Of a stretch of DNA of 64,000 nt, positions 19,700-30,850 are shown piece after piece (positions within the stretch are counted from its first letter, which is position 1; every line of letters starts with the position of its first letter). The notes under the pieces are model-generated. The model saw nothing but the letters and a program-made list of their open reading frames with translations, made no database searches and was not told the origin of the DNA. Source of the DNA: Hyaloperonospora brassicae (Eukaryota; Oomycota; Peronosporomycetes; Peronosporales; Peronosporaceae); assembly GCA_947650285.1 (NCBI GenBank), contig CANTFL010001256.1:310001-374000 (forward strand), read 5' to 3'. Both the position numbers and the translations under genes were made by a program.

Positions 19700-22600
19700 T
19701 TTATACGAAGCTCTACCGCTAATTTTGCTCATACGTGGACCTCTACGTGCGACATGTCCATATCACCTTCGATACGGGTCGGGAGATTGAGTCGAGGAAT
19801 GTTGGTCCTATCCAACCAAAATAGACCAAACAACGATGGCGTATGCTAAGGTGTCGTTTTTTTTGGTCGCATGGCTTGAGCAGAGTCGGTCTGTGTTGTA
19901 GTAGCGGCGTTTCACGTTGCGAAACTGAAATCAGGAGAGACCGTGTCGTGTCAAACGTGACATGTAGAGGAGACAGTCGGCAACATACCTACCGACAGAT
20001 CGATCGCCTGGAGGTCGCATACGAAGTCGGCAGTTATTTCAAGTTTTAATCGATACCTCCGGTGGCTTCAGCTTCAACAAATCCGAAACATGCGATTTGT
20101 CGATGAAATACGTTGCGACAGATTTGACGTGCCTTCGGGTTGTTGAGACATCCGTTGTCGCAAATAATGAAATAAGCTGCGTCCGGTCTTCTTCGAACGC
20201 TCAGCGCAAAAGAAACGCTAGACCAAGTGATGCTTCCACCACTCTGTGTATGCGGATCTCCTCACTGTTGCCAGTGGAATGGCTCGACCAAGCGAGGGAG
20301 CACGATGTTGAGCTTCTCACCATAACGATATGATGTCGCATTCAGCCTTCGGCTTGAGTTGCACTAAATCGTCGTCGTCGGTCGATAGATTTCGCAGACG
20401 CAGCCAAAAAAAAGGTGCCGATTGATGGGTTGGATTCGGCAAAACCATCAAGCATGAGGTACTTCAAGGGACATGCACGACGAATGCAACGAGAGAGATT
20501 CGCTTGCACGGTCTATTGCTCGTACTGCTTTAGATGCGCACGTCTTGCCGGTAGAGGGATTAATATGCGGTACAAAACGGCCTGAGGTAGCTCAATCGGT
20601 AGCAAAGTAGGCTAGACATAACATTGTTTTCGCGTATAACCGGGTCGATTGTTGATACATGTAGGGGAATGAACCTGCCGTGTCATGCAGCCCTCGTATG
20701 GACTCGATATAGAATCTTGCATTGGGTATAGACGATGGTTGGTAGCTAAGTTTGTTGTCAATTTGTACGAGCCTACAGTACAGACATTCCGCCCGACAAA
20801 GAGAGACACGCAAGGAGAGGTAAGGAAAAAAAGCGGTACTGGAATTGCGTGTAGCATAGCCAAGGTGATGCCGTAAGTCTAACAAAGTGCTGCAGGTGCA
20901 TTTCCTTTTGTTTATGTGTCCGTATTCGTACATACCTCATCGCGCTGCCTTCATACAATCTGTAAGTGCGTGAGGATTCGGCTCTCATCACTTGACCTTC
21001 CATATACGTGTCGGCCTCAAAACAGTCCGAGCATTTGCCCATATGGCTAGTTCAGAGTCATCCTTGTGTGAGCAGCCTTGACTACGCGTAGATCCATACG
21101 TCGTCAGATAAGCATTGTTTCTAGCTGGCAGAGATTATCGAAACGCCGTCGCGCACTACATAAGAGTCAAGAGGGACAAGAGCGGACAACACGTTTTGTG
21201 AAGAACGCCCAGCGATTAATGTCGAATGCGGGCCTTACATGCATACAGTTGAGTCAGATAGGTTCTTATGTCGACCTGCACGGTCGTCCGTTTACACACT
21301 TCATACCTCTGTCTACAATGAACCATCCTGAGAACGCAGGCTCACATGCATCCAGCCCCGACTGTCGACGTATTTTGGAACACACACTGTCTCTTGATAC
21401 CAGCGCGATCGCTTACTGTATCTCAGCTTTCAGATGTCCGCACAAAAAATATTCGCGAAACGTTTTGCCTTTATCTGAGCGTTTTGCGTAATTATATATC
21501 CACAAAGCATGATGCATTGTAGTCCAATTGTCATGTTGGCATACTATAAACCAGCAACTCTCTGCCATTTGGCATTCAGACACTACTCATTGAGCGCATG
21601 CCAAAGTCTTGACCAAGGTCAACACCAAGGAACATTTGATAACAAAGTATACCAAACGGATGAGTCCTTTTGACTATGTACAGCCGAGCAGTGTTTTGTT
21701 GTAAGCGTACGATCCTCTTTATTTGTGAATGCAATCTAACAACGTTTGTGCCTAACTTGCTTCTGAGCCCAGCAAGTGAGCTATACCATAATGCTCACTA
21801 CCGATTCGAATACATCACACACAAAAGGTTGTTACGTCTGACTAGAAGTATGCGCTTGGCAATATTCCACCACAAATGATATCAGCCCGTATTCATTGCT
21901 GGCAATGCCACGATCATTCTCTTTACTCTCGTGGCAGAAGTCACTTATTTGTGCAAGACGCGTCCACGTTTTGGACGCCTTGTGTGTGCTCATGCATAAG
22001 GCCCAGTGTCTTGATGGTAAGCTGTATCGACCAGCTTCCCTGCAACGGATCGTATAATTCCGTCTGTTCCAAGCGTAAAGAGAGCGAGCGGTAGACTGAG
22101 TGGACATCAAGTGCACATAACTCGATATAGCGGCGATGCAAGTTGTACCAGAACAAGCTGCCACGTCATTACGAGCGACTGATGACCCGTCCACGCATAG
22201 CTTTTGCAGGCGATAGTGTTTCGACACATGAAAGTGATCCAGAGCTTAGTCAGCCTTTGAACCAGTCTTGCGCTTGCTAGCTGCTAACCCGACGCGAGAA
22301 CCATATAAGCTACTGACTACGATCGACTACAAAAGAGGACTCCATGCGATGGCGGCGAGCAAAATGGCGCGATCGAAAACCGCTTGGGCAACAACGGTGA
22401 AATTAGACGAACGCGACGTGTACGATGGCTCTATCTGGTCAGCGCAGCAGTGCGGCTGTATCGTAGTCAAGAGACGCATTAACGGTGCGCATAACGACGC
22501 CAACGTAGCGAGCAGACTTGGGATGTAGCATTGTAGCATTCCTTTTTTGAGATCCAGTCTAATCGCAAGTGGTTCTTCCTCGTTCAGCAACTGCAGCATT

Positions 22601-23530
22601 CTCTGTGCTGCTCATTACCGTAAACAACTAGTTAGCTTTAAAGAGTGCACGAACGCTCCGCTTGTACACAGCTCCAGTACTCCTCACCCTGAGGATAAAG
22701 GGACCCCTGCTATCCGCGGGCTTGACTATCGATGCTGCTTGCACGACTGCCAAGATCAATGAGCATCGGTCGATCTCTCTGCTCACGCCTGACCCTTTCA
22801 ATAAAAACGTTAGAGTCAAGTATCTGCGAAGCTTATTCTGCGGCCTTGTATATATCGCAGAGTCTATTATACAAGGTGGCCTTCACTTTAGTACATCATC
22901 TACTTCCTGGCGCATGAAGATTGGAATGGAAAATGTACTGGTCCTCACGCAATTCGGAGTCTGCCATCCATTGACCTGACTTGTGAGCTAATGCCTTTCA
23001 TTCTTTCTCGATTTGATACATTGGCCCTACCTGTGATTCTTGGCTTTTTAGTGACGAATGTCACGACGACTGGTGTGTAAATGGGATCATGCCGATCGAG
23101 ATGAGACTTTTTCGATCGAGTGGAATTATACCACGATCTTTTTCGCTTACAAAGGGGACTGACTTGTATACCGATGTCGCTGTATATGTGAAGAGCGTCA
23201 AGAGCTTTGACCAGAAGAGGTTCATGATAAAAATGAGGAGTTGGCAGGCACGTAGGCGGTGAAGTCAGCCACGTGAGCAATAGCTTCACGTCAATCGCCA
23301 TGACAAGAGCTATCGAGTAGGATTCTCAGTACGTCAGCAGCTTTGATACCGATCAACGAAGTGCCTACTTGAACTGGCAACAGATTGTTTCTTTCTGTGC
23401 ACCAGCAGAAGCTTCTGGGCTATTATATAGTTACTCTTTGGATACGTAAACGAACGCTTACGAAAGCATGGGGTCGGATTTTGCAGAAGCATGAAAGTGA
23501 GTTCTGCCTTGCATTCCTTTGAGCTGACCT
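19700..23530. other. Long interval without recognisable genes
   Basis: No open frame here is longer than chance would give, and none shows a motif. The interval contains one tRNA-like sequence (20581-20660) and is otherwise AT-richer, unstructured DNA, presumably eroded transposon or intergenic sequence. Confidence 0.5.
20581..20660 (+). repeat. tRNA-like sequence (pseudo-tRNA or SINE head)
   Basis: An A-box-like TAGCTCAATCGGTAG starts at 20588 and a B-box-like GGGTCGATTGT at 20642. The spacing is about 10 nt longer than in a standard tRNA and no full cloverleaf could be drawn, so it is called a tRNA-derived element rather than a gene. Confidence 0.35.
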
Positions 23531-23539
23531 CTCGCACTA

Positions 23540-23923
23540 CTGACACGCACTCGAAATGACGATCCTACGTCGTACCACAACAACAGCCAGTGTCTGCTTG
23601 CTCAGCGCAGCATGGACCCTGTCCAGAATCTCAGTATTTGGGAATGCCGTGAGCACGTATGTCCAGCGTCTCTCGCTTTCCACCATCGCCAGAATCCATC
23701 CGGCCCGGAAAGAGGATGCAGACCACACGCACTCGCCCGTGTACTTTTGCTCGGTCACTAGCCAGCTGTCCTCGTGTCTGCGCACACATGAGGCGGTCGT
23801 AGGAACAAGTCGAGATCTAGGAAGCACAATCCTCGTACTGAGAGGGTCGAAGAACGTGTCCACAACGCACGCAATGTAGAGTCCCATCACATTCCAGCCT
23901 GGCTCTGCGCGTCTCCATCGCAC
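23540..23923 (-). pseudogene. Unidentified ORF fragment
   Basis: A 128-codon minus frame with coding-like composition (CVVDTFFDPLSTRIVLPRSR, then SERRWTYVLTAFPNTEI). An overlapping minus frame just upstream (23817-24095) contains paired cysteines (CDGTLHCVRCG) and also looks coding, suggesting a frameshift or an intron between them. No family is recognised and no start is chosen. Confidence 0.3.
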
Positions 23924-24261
23924 GTCGTGCCACGAGCGATTTGTTTACGGTCGCAAGCCACGAGTGCGTTCTCTGGCGCACTTCCTCCTTCGTGTCGATT
24001 TGGTGTCGTGCTGACTCGTAGCTGCTGCAAAAAGGCCGTGCGTGCCACTTCGTGCGCTGCCAGCGTCCATCCAGCCACACACACAGCCTTTCCATCCCTC
24101 CCTCGGACCCTCCCTATCGTCAAGGAGCGAGCCACCCCAGGGCTTTGTGCGCCAGAACAAACACACGACGGGCGGGTAAGATCGCTGAAGGAAGTCGCTT
24201 TATGGAACACGGCTGTCCCCTTGGCGATGCTTGCGGGAGCGAGACTGTGGATCTCGACTCT

Positions 24262-24830
24262 CGGCATTCCCAAATTTTCACGGTTCAGCTCAAGCCAGTC
24301 TTTTTCCCTTCGGGGCAGTCAAGTCGGAGGGAATCCTCCCCTTGGGGAGCCGACGTGGTCGAAGATCTGACACGGGCACGCTGCACTCGCAGTCGCGGGA
24401 GTGGGCGTAGGAGACCGACGGGTCGCGCAAGCGGCCCTAGCAGGGGTGTTTTACGGACTGGAGGCGTACCCCGCGCCACGTGTCGCCGCTGCGGCGAGCG
24501 CACACTCCACGTCAAGGGGCCGCGCGAGCGGCTGAAGGGGCCACCATCGCAGATGGTTGAGTTCCTCGGAGAGATATACGGCGGGTTGGCGTTCTCCACG
24601 CCACGCAGTCACTTCGGTGATCGCACTCCACGTCGGGGGCCGCGCAAGCGGCTGAAGGGAGCCACCATCGCAGATGGTTGAGCTCCTCGGAGAGATATAT
24701 GGCGGGTTGGCGTTCTCCACGCCACGCAGTCACTTCGGTGTTCGCACTCCACGTCGGGGGCCGCGCAAGCGGTCCTAAAGGGGTTTGTTGCCTTATATGG
24801 CAGCATACCCGCGTTGTACGTGCTGCCGCT
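24262..24830 (+). repeat. GC-rich dispersed repeat with 122-bp tandem units
   Basis: From 24502 a unit of about 122 bp (starting cactccacgtc...) is present twice nearly perfectly and a third time truncated at about 24747. The flanking part (24290-24500) is the reverse complement of 34850-35060, where the same element forms a 646-bp insertion. It is therefore a dispersed, probably mobile element whose 3' part has been tandemly amplified here. The open frames across it are by-products of its composition. The interval 24831-25300 holds a small (ccacca)/(acgt) microsatellite near 25040-25076 and nothing else. Confidence 0.7.
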
Positions 24831-25307
24831 CCGGCGGTACGCATGTCCCCAGTCTACTTGGTCGCGCCAGCGGTCATGATTGACTCGTAGTTGGCTTCGG
24901 TAGGAGGGTCTCTGACCTCGTTGCCGTCGCCCCTGGCTCTACGGAGCCCTTTAGTTGTCGACCCGATACCCGGGCCGTACTTCTTGTCACACTTATCAGT
25001 CGTTAGTTATCATAATAATGGACGTACTTGACACCACCACCACCACGTACGCACGTACGTACGTACAGTAGTTATAGCTTCAATCTAAAGCAGCGCGTGC
25101 ATGAACGGTCATGTCATGTCTTTGTGCTTTGCCGCCAACTTGTCAAACGCACATAGCTGCTGTAAGTAGCGCTTCTCTATGATCGTGACTTGCAAAATGG
25201 TCATGATATATATTGAAAACGAGCGGTGTCGACAACTTAAACAGACATAGTGCACCACGAGGCTCATATGCTTCAGTCACCACGCGCACCAACGAACTTC
25301 ACAACGC

Positions 25308-28022
25308 TTAGCCTGCAATGGTAGGAATGCTAATCCTGTGGCGCGAACGACGTACAATGTGCGAAACTGCTTCTTCGGGCCCGTCGTGCATCACGAAGAA
25401 GTTGGATCGGTTGTCGCGCGTACTGAATGGGTCCACACTGGCAGCAGAGGTACCAAACATCGATACCCGCGAGGGCGGTGGGGGTGGCGGCAGGTGTGCC
25501 GAAGCCAACGTCTCCAGTAGACGATCATAGTCCACCGAGTGGTGATTCACGACGCTCCGGCCCAGCGCCAAGCGACGGCCTTCCAGGCGCAAGTCGGTCA
25601 AATCGCCGCCGGCACCACCCATGAAGTACGACGCCGTGCTAAAGTCGCTGGTCGTACTGATCTCATTCGAGAGCGCTTCGGCCAACTTGGCGTCGAGGAG
25701 CGCCATGCGCGTGGCAATGTTCGCCAATGCAATCGACGGCTGGATCACCAACACCCCAAGCGCCTTCATCTCTTTGCTGAACTTGCAGTCCGGCACGAAC
25801 GCAATCATGCGCGGGTGCGACTCCCCGAGCAGCGACTTGAGCATCCGCACGTTCTCGCGCGTGCGGTTCGAGTCGCCGGTGAAAATGAGCACGTCGGCCG
25901 CGGACATGGCTTGTGCATTGTCCCGGTCCTTGAGCGTGTTCTTGTACGAGACGAGGTCGCCTTTGGCCGCGCGATGCAGAATCGCTTCGTTCATCTTTTG
26001 CCACTGGCCCGTGCGTTCCTGGTCCAAGAGCGGCACGTTGACCCGCGCGCCGTAGAGCGAGAGCTCGAGTGCCACTTCGAACGCGACTTCGTCGTCGCCA
26101 ATGACCACTGCATTGTGCACCTTGCAGAACTGTGGTGGCGCCTTTTGATCTCCATGGTCAAAGATCGAGAGTCTGCTTGCTCGCTGGTTAAAGCTGTACC
26201 TGACGGATAGACGACTTGGTCGCCGCTTGCCAATGTTATCGTCAAAGTCGTACTCCTTGCCGTCAAAGTCCTTGCCAGCGTCAAACTCTTTGCCATCAAA
26301 GTCCGTCTTGCGTTCGTTGTCATCAGGCAAGCGGTCCTGCAGCGTCTCCCCTGCCCGGCCCAGTCCCATGGCACACAACACGGGCCCAATGATCTGGTTC
26401 ACCACAACTGCCGCTACGATCGTGGCCGCAAAGTCGGCTGCCCACGTCTCATCGCTCAGCACCTTCACTTCGTTCGCCAGCCCCAAGGCGACACCGGCCT
26501 GGGGCGTCATGGTCAACCACAGGTTGTTGTACTGCCTTGGGGGTAACTTCAACAGGAAGCGGCCGCCGAAGTAACACGCAATGAAGATCGCGACGTACCG
26601 CAGCAGCACGTAGACAGTCATGAGCGGGATAGCATGGACCACTTGGTCGAGCTTGAGCGCGGCGCCCGTCATCACGAAGAACGGCAGGAACATGTACGGT
26701 GCGGCCGTGTCGAGGATCACGTGCATGTCGTGTCGAATGGCCGTGTGGTGGCCAGCAATGCACGCAGCGACCATGAGCACGAGGAGGGGCTCGAACTTGA
26801 TCTCCCACGACAGACCAAACTGCGCGGCCGTGAGGTGCGCGAGCAACGACGACGAGATGTAAAAGATGTAGCCCATGGACAGCCAGATGAACCCTTTCAG
26901 GTACAGCGCTGTCTGAGGCGTCAGGAACGAAGACGACTGAGCAGCAGCTCCCCCGTTGCCGGCGTGCCCGGTGTTGTTGCGGGCATTCGCCTGCGGTGTG
27001 CTGTCCACCTCGACGTACGAAGCTTTGGGATCGGTCTTCGGATCGCCGTACATTGAAGCGCTCGGGCTTTGGTCGACCCCGTTGTAGTCGTTTGCCGACT
27101 GCTGGTGATGGTGGTGCGACTCGCCTCCCGGGATCTGAAAGATCGCGAACGTCAGGCCCGCCAACACGATGCCAACCAGCACGTTGGACAGGACAATGCC
27201 CAGTGTGTAGATGAGATTCAGCATGGAGACGTCGAGCTCGGCGCAGTAGATGGAGCACACGATGCGGGAGACGGAGAACGACACGAGCACGACAAACTCG
27301 GCGATCATCGTGGCCCCCAGCATGAGGTTCGTGAACGGCCCGACACTGTCGAGCTCGATCTTGATGGCCATGACCGTGGCCGGCGACCCGAGCACGGAGA
27401 TGGAGCCGAACATGAGCGCAATGCCCAATTGGCAGTTGAAGATGAGGTCCTTGTAGAAGAAGGCGCTTTCCGTGGCCAGGACGGCCGACGTGAGGATGAC
27501 CATTGCCGTCAGGTACAGCGCGCCGAGTAAAATCAAAATCGACTTGAGCTGCGGCCGGAGCTCGGGCCAGTAGATCTCTTGGCCGGCTTGGAACGAAATG
27601 AACGACAGCGCGAGTGCGCTCACGTAGTTGGACAGCATTTCCACGAGCCCTTCCGTGAGCAAATTGGCCACAAAGGGACCGGCAATGATCCCAATCACGA
27701 GGTAACCGGTAATGAGCGGCAGCTTAAAGTACTTGGGGAACAACAGGCCGAGCGGATGGGCCGCTACGAGCACAATGATGAACGCGAGGCCATAGCGCAG
27801 CGTCTCGACTGTGTTGCCCCACGAGTAGAACGGCACCGTTTGGTCTTCGTTGCCCGAGGCCCCACTTAAGCGACGGCCAAAGTCCTGCGAAGAAGGCGTG
27901 TGGCCCGATGCGACAGTGCACGACGCAGCAAAAGCCGTTAGGAGCACATACACGAGTGCAAGTGGTCGAGGCGGACCTGAAGAGGTCAACCTGCGGGTAA
28001 CCCGCACGTCGTTGGTCGGCAT
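25308..28022 (-). CDS. CPA2-type cation/proton antiporter with Rossmann domain (paralog P2)
   Basis: An intronless 904-aa minus frame with the ATG at 28022. The N-terminus is a signal peptide ending near CTVASG, followed by FGRRLSG. The exchanger core matches P1 almost residue for residue in several blocks (FISFQAGQEIYW, SPATVMAIKIELDSVGP, CSIYCAELDVSMLNL), then TM2-half motifs FVMTGAALKLDQ and MTPQAGVALGLA. The hydrophilic mid-loop is His-rich (GGESHHHHQQS). The linker before the Rossmann domain is Asp/Lys-rich (DFDGKEFDAGKDFDGKEYDF). The Rossmann/RCK-like domain is at about 637-780. The signal peptide and 5' flank are nearly identical to P3, while the core is closer to P1. Role as for P1; the different loops suggest different regulation. 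Confidence 0.93.
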   Translation of the reverse strand: MPTNDVRVTRRLTSSGPPRPLALVYVLLTAFAASCTVASGHTPSSQDFGRRLSGASGNEDQTVPFYSWGNTVETLRYGLAFIIVLVAAHPLGLLFPKYFKLPLITGYLVIGIIAGPFVANLLTEGLVEMLSNYVSALALSFISFQAGQEIYWPELRPQLKSILILLGALYLTAMVILTSAVLATESAFFYKDLIFNCQLGIALMFGSISVLGSPATVMAIKIELDSVGPFTNLMLGATMIAEFVVLVSFSVSRIVCSIYCAELDVSMLNLIYTLGIVLSNVLVGIVLAGLTFAIFQIPGGESHHHHQQSANDYNGVDQSPSASMYGDPKTDPKASYVEVDSTPQANARNNTGHAGNGGAAAQSSSFLTPQTALYLKGFIWLSMGYIFYISSSLLAHLTAAQFGLSWEIKFEPLLVLMVAACIAGHHTAIRHDMHVILDTAAPYMFLPFFVMTGAALKLDQVVHAIPLMTVYVLLRYVAIFIACYFGGRFLLKLPPRQYNNLWLTMTPQAGVALGLANEVKVLSDETWAADFAATIVAAVVVNQIIGPVLCAMGLGRAGETLQDRLPDDNERKTDFDGKEFDAGKDFDGKEYDFDDNIGKRRPSRLSVRYSFNQRASRLSIFDHGDQKAPPQFCKVHNAVVIGDDEVAFEVALELSLYGARVNVPLLDQERTGQWQKMNEAILHRAAKGDLVSYKNTLKDRDNAQAMSAADVLIFTGDSNRTRENVRMLKSLLGESHPRMIAFVPDCKFSKEMKALGVLVIQPSIALANIATRMALLDAKLAEALSNEISTTSDFSTASYFMGGAGGDLTDLRLEGRRLALGRSVVNHHSVDYDRLLETLASAHLPPPPPPSRVSMFGTSAASVDPFSTRDNRSNFFVMHDGPEEAVSHIVRRSRHRISIPTIAG

Positions 28023-28378
28023 AAGTCCCTTTGAGGCTCTGGTGGTCTATGACGGCGACCGAAGAGACGCGAGTTTTGTTATACGATCGACACAGAGCGA
28101 AACTGACGATTCGTGAGACGTGAGTTGTTGGGGGCAAATGCCAAAGTGACTTGAAACACTGAGTGGCAGTTCGTTGTGACGCCTGAAGTGGGGCTGTCCT
28201 AGAAGTGTCGCACCGCCGCTGTGTCGGACAGAGTGCCATGGGCGCTTTCGAGCGCCCGTTAGCTGCGCGCGGAGCCGGACAATGGGCTCGTCTATGCCCG
28301 TGGCGTACTGCCTTCGAAGAGCTGTTTTCCTCGTCAATTAACGTTTCGGTTGATGTCGCAGAGGTAGAAACAACAACA

Positions 28379-28419
<41 letters not shown>

Positions 28420-28814
28420 GAGGCAGATCGATGGATCGATCGATAGGCGAACGACCGAACGATTAGACACGGGCATGTGGGTGAATGTATGCGTGTGTGC
28501 ACGTTTGCCACAGCGATGGACTTGCGTGTTTGCAACGGTCACTAGGACGCGACTTTGCGCCTCGCGAGGAAGCACACGGCAGTCGGGGATTGGATGGATG
28601 CTCTACGATCGCTTATCGAGATGTGCTTTGTTTCTGGCGCGAAAGAGCGCGTCGAGAGGAGATTAAACGTGCCGATGGGACTACAACTAGACACACGCTC
28701 GTGGTGCCCGCGTAGAGTGTGCGCGTGTGCGGTTGTGTTGCTCTCGTTACGAGAGACGCAGCGAAAGAGAGAGAGAGAGAGAGACAAACAGACGTGTCCA
28801 TTGACCTTTTTGCC
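28023..28814 (-). promoter_or_regulatory. Duplicated 5' flank of antiporter P2
   Basis: This interval, upstream of P2, is near-identical for several hundred bp to 33668-34412 upstream of P3, so both genes should share promoter elements. It differs mainly by an expanded (gaca)n microsatellite at 28379-28420 and a (ga)n run near 28769-28785. Confidence 0.7.
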
Positions 28815-30500
28815 GGTTGCAGTATGTGTAAGATAGCTTCAGCCTCGTTCGCAACGCCGGTACCTCGTTGGTAATTGTACGGGCTCGTCACCGTAGGCGA
28901 CGGCTCTCTTGGCTGCCTGGCAGCTTGTCGCAGACATAATTGCCAGGCGTGCTCGTTAAATTTTGGTCTCATCTCTGCAGAACACCCGCTTTGCTACCGC
29001 TCGAAGGTGCCGCATGCCTCTTGGGAACGCGTTTTACGCTTCCTGCGAAAGTTACTTCTTCTTGTTGGCAAATGACTCGATTACGCTGAATCCACAATGT
29101 CGTTGCTCAGATGTTGCTAAGCGGTCGCCAAAGCCGTCTCCACACCATCGCATAGTCTCACTCTCGTCAGGATGACCTCACACTAGACTGTTTGTGACCG
29201 CCTTAGATAGCGTCGAAGCTATTCTGCTGGCACATAGGTGCGAAAGCCTTGCAGTCCCAGCTCCCGTCGTTTTCTCGCTAATGGCATACAAGTACCTGGC
29301 AGATGAACTGCACACACGAGCATGTCCAGAAGATGTATTCCAGCGTCTCGACCACTCCACGGCAGCAACGAAGCTCTTGACATGAGGGGTCACAAGACCT
29401 CTACCCGGCAAATGAATATATAGTTGCCTCGCGCCACCCGATAGCAGACTCCCTCAGACTTGGTATCCCGTAAGCTCGGTACCGCTCGCCCAAAGAGAAG
29501 TAGGAGTTTGTGTGAATGCAGCAGCTTGTCAATTGATATTAAGCGCTGCGTTCCCGATCCTGAACAATGTCTGATGCAGCGCTCTGCCGGTGCCTCTCAA
29601 CCATTGAAACGGACGGCTTCAAACGCCAACAGGACATAGTTGCGTACGATGGAATTCGGGATGCTCCACGAAAGCCCGTGGACTAGCGGATGCGCGTAAG
29701 CGACAATGCCGCGTGCAGCTTGGCCCCGGCGAAGAGTCAGACAGTCAACTGCTGTCCGCTGCAATGTTTCAATGGATACCATCTTTCTCCTGCTCGAGCA
29801 AGATGGTTCCTCACTACTTAGCAGACGCACACTCGCCGACTTCCCTTACGCGCCCGGCGGAAGAAGTATCCAAGCATAGACCCGAGCCAAACATGGTGGG
29901 TGCCGCTGGCGCAGGGTCCGCTGAACGTGGAACCTGCCGCCAATGTTCATGTCCGGTGCACTTAGCAGTATCGCCCCCCCGAGCGACGCAGCTTGGCCTG
30001 TTGGTGCGTATGTTGTCCAACTGTAGGGATGACGAACGAGTCGGTGTGGAATCCGACTCTCTGCACTTCCAGCTCCACAACGGCACATGTCCTCGGCGGT
30101 CCAAAGTCCAAAGGCATCGGTCCACGCGACGTAAGCCAAAAGCTTCGCTCATCCGGCGTCATCGCTTGGGAGCAGCGAGGCAGTGGTCGTAAAAGCTTCA
30201 CTACCCTTTCGTTCAGAGTGGTCCAATTGATTGCAGTTGATACCAGGCTCTCGAGTTCATCCGTGCACCATTGCAATCTGTTAGCTGAATCCGGTAGACG
30301 GGGAGCCAAACCACGGCCGTTGTAGCAGCTGAAGGGTATATCCGACGGTACGTTACGATTAATACAGCAGTTCCGTCCATTCGGTGCGTAACGACACTCC
30401 GGTGTGCGGAACATCCAGATCTCCTCGAAAGACCTAAGTTTGCCATGCCGATAAGTGGCAGCTATCCTTGCGCGAGGTGAGCCAAGTAATTGCATGTTTG
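28815..30500 (-). mobile_element. Non-LTR retrotransposon (LINE) 3' remnant, copy A
   Basis: On the minus strand, an open 177-codon frame (30495-29962; VKLLRPLPRCSQAMTPDERS) and downstream broken frames encode the region C-terminal to a LINE reverse transcriptase. The signature is ETLEYIFWTC within a Cys-rich context (CCRGVVETLEYIFWTC, on the minus strand near 29350), the zinc-knuckle region of many L1/Tx1-type proteins. Several stops and frameshifts make it dead. The segment is about 98 percent identical to copy B at 35074-36318. Confidence 0.65.
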
Positions 30501-30850
30501 ACGCGCTGAGTCTTGCAAGCGTGACGTAGCGACAGTGAAAGAGAACGAGAGAGAGAGAGATCGCGGTGAAGACAAGACAAGATGTATTCTATCAAACAAT
30601 CGTGTGCACATTAAGATACGCCAAAGCTTACGGCATAGCGCGCTACGCTACGCTCCGTGCTTGCAACTTGTCACTTGGTACGGACTCCAGTGCTCTCGTA
30701 CCCTTCGATCAAGAAGAGGCTCTCTGCAGCTCCACAGAGCTCGGACGTTCCCTCCACGTCGTACTTGCGGTAACAAGTCCAAACCGCATTCGCCAGCCAC
30801 TGTTTCATGATGCTGTCTGTAGTCAGTCAGCGTTCGTTCCGCTGAGCTTC

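Noticed and set aside
24052..24844. Overlapping ORFs of up to 209 codons with repeated PTRHISLRG-type peptides
   Set aside because: Generated by the 122-bp tandem repeat of a dispersed GC-rich element; frames follow the repeat, not a gene.
27850..28022. RRLSG after the signal peptide considered as an RxLR effector motif
   Set aside because: The motif is not RxLR, and the proteins are large polytopic antiporters, not small secreted effectors.
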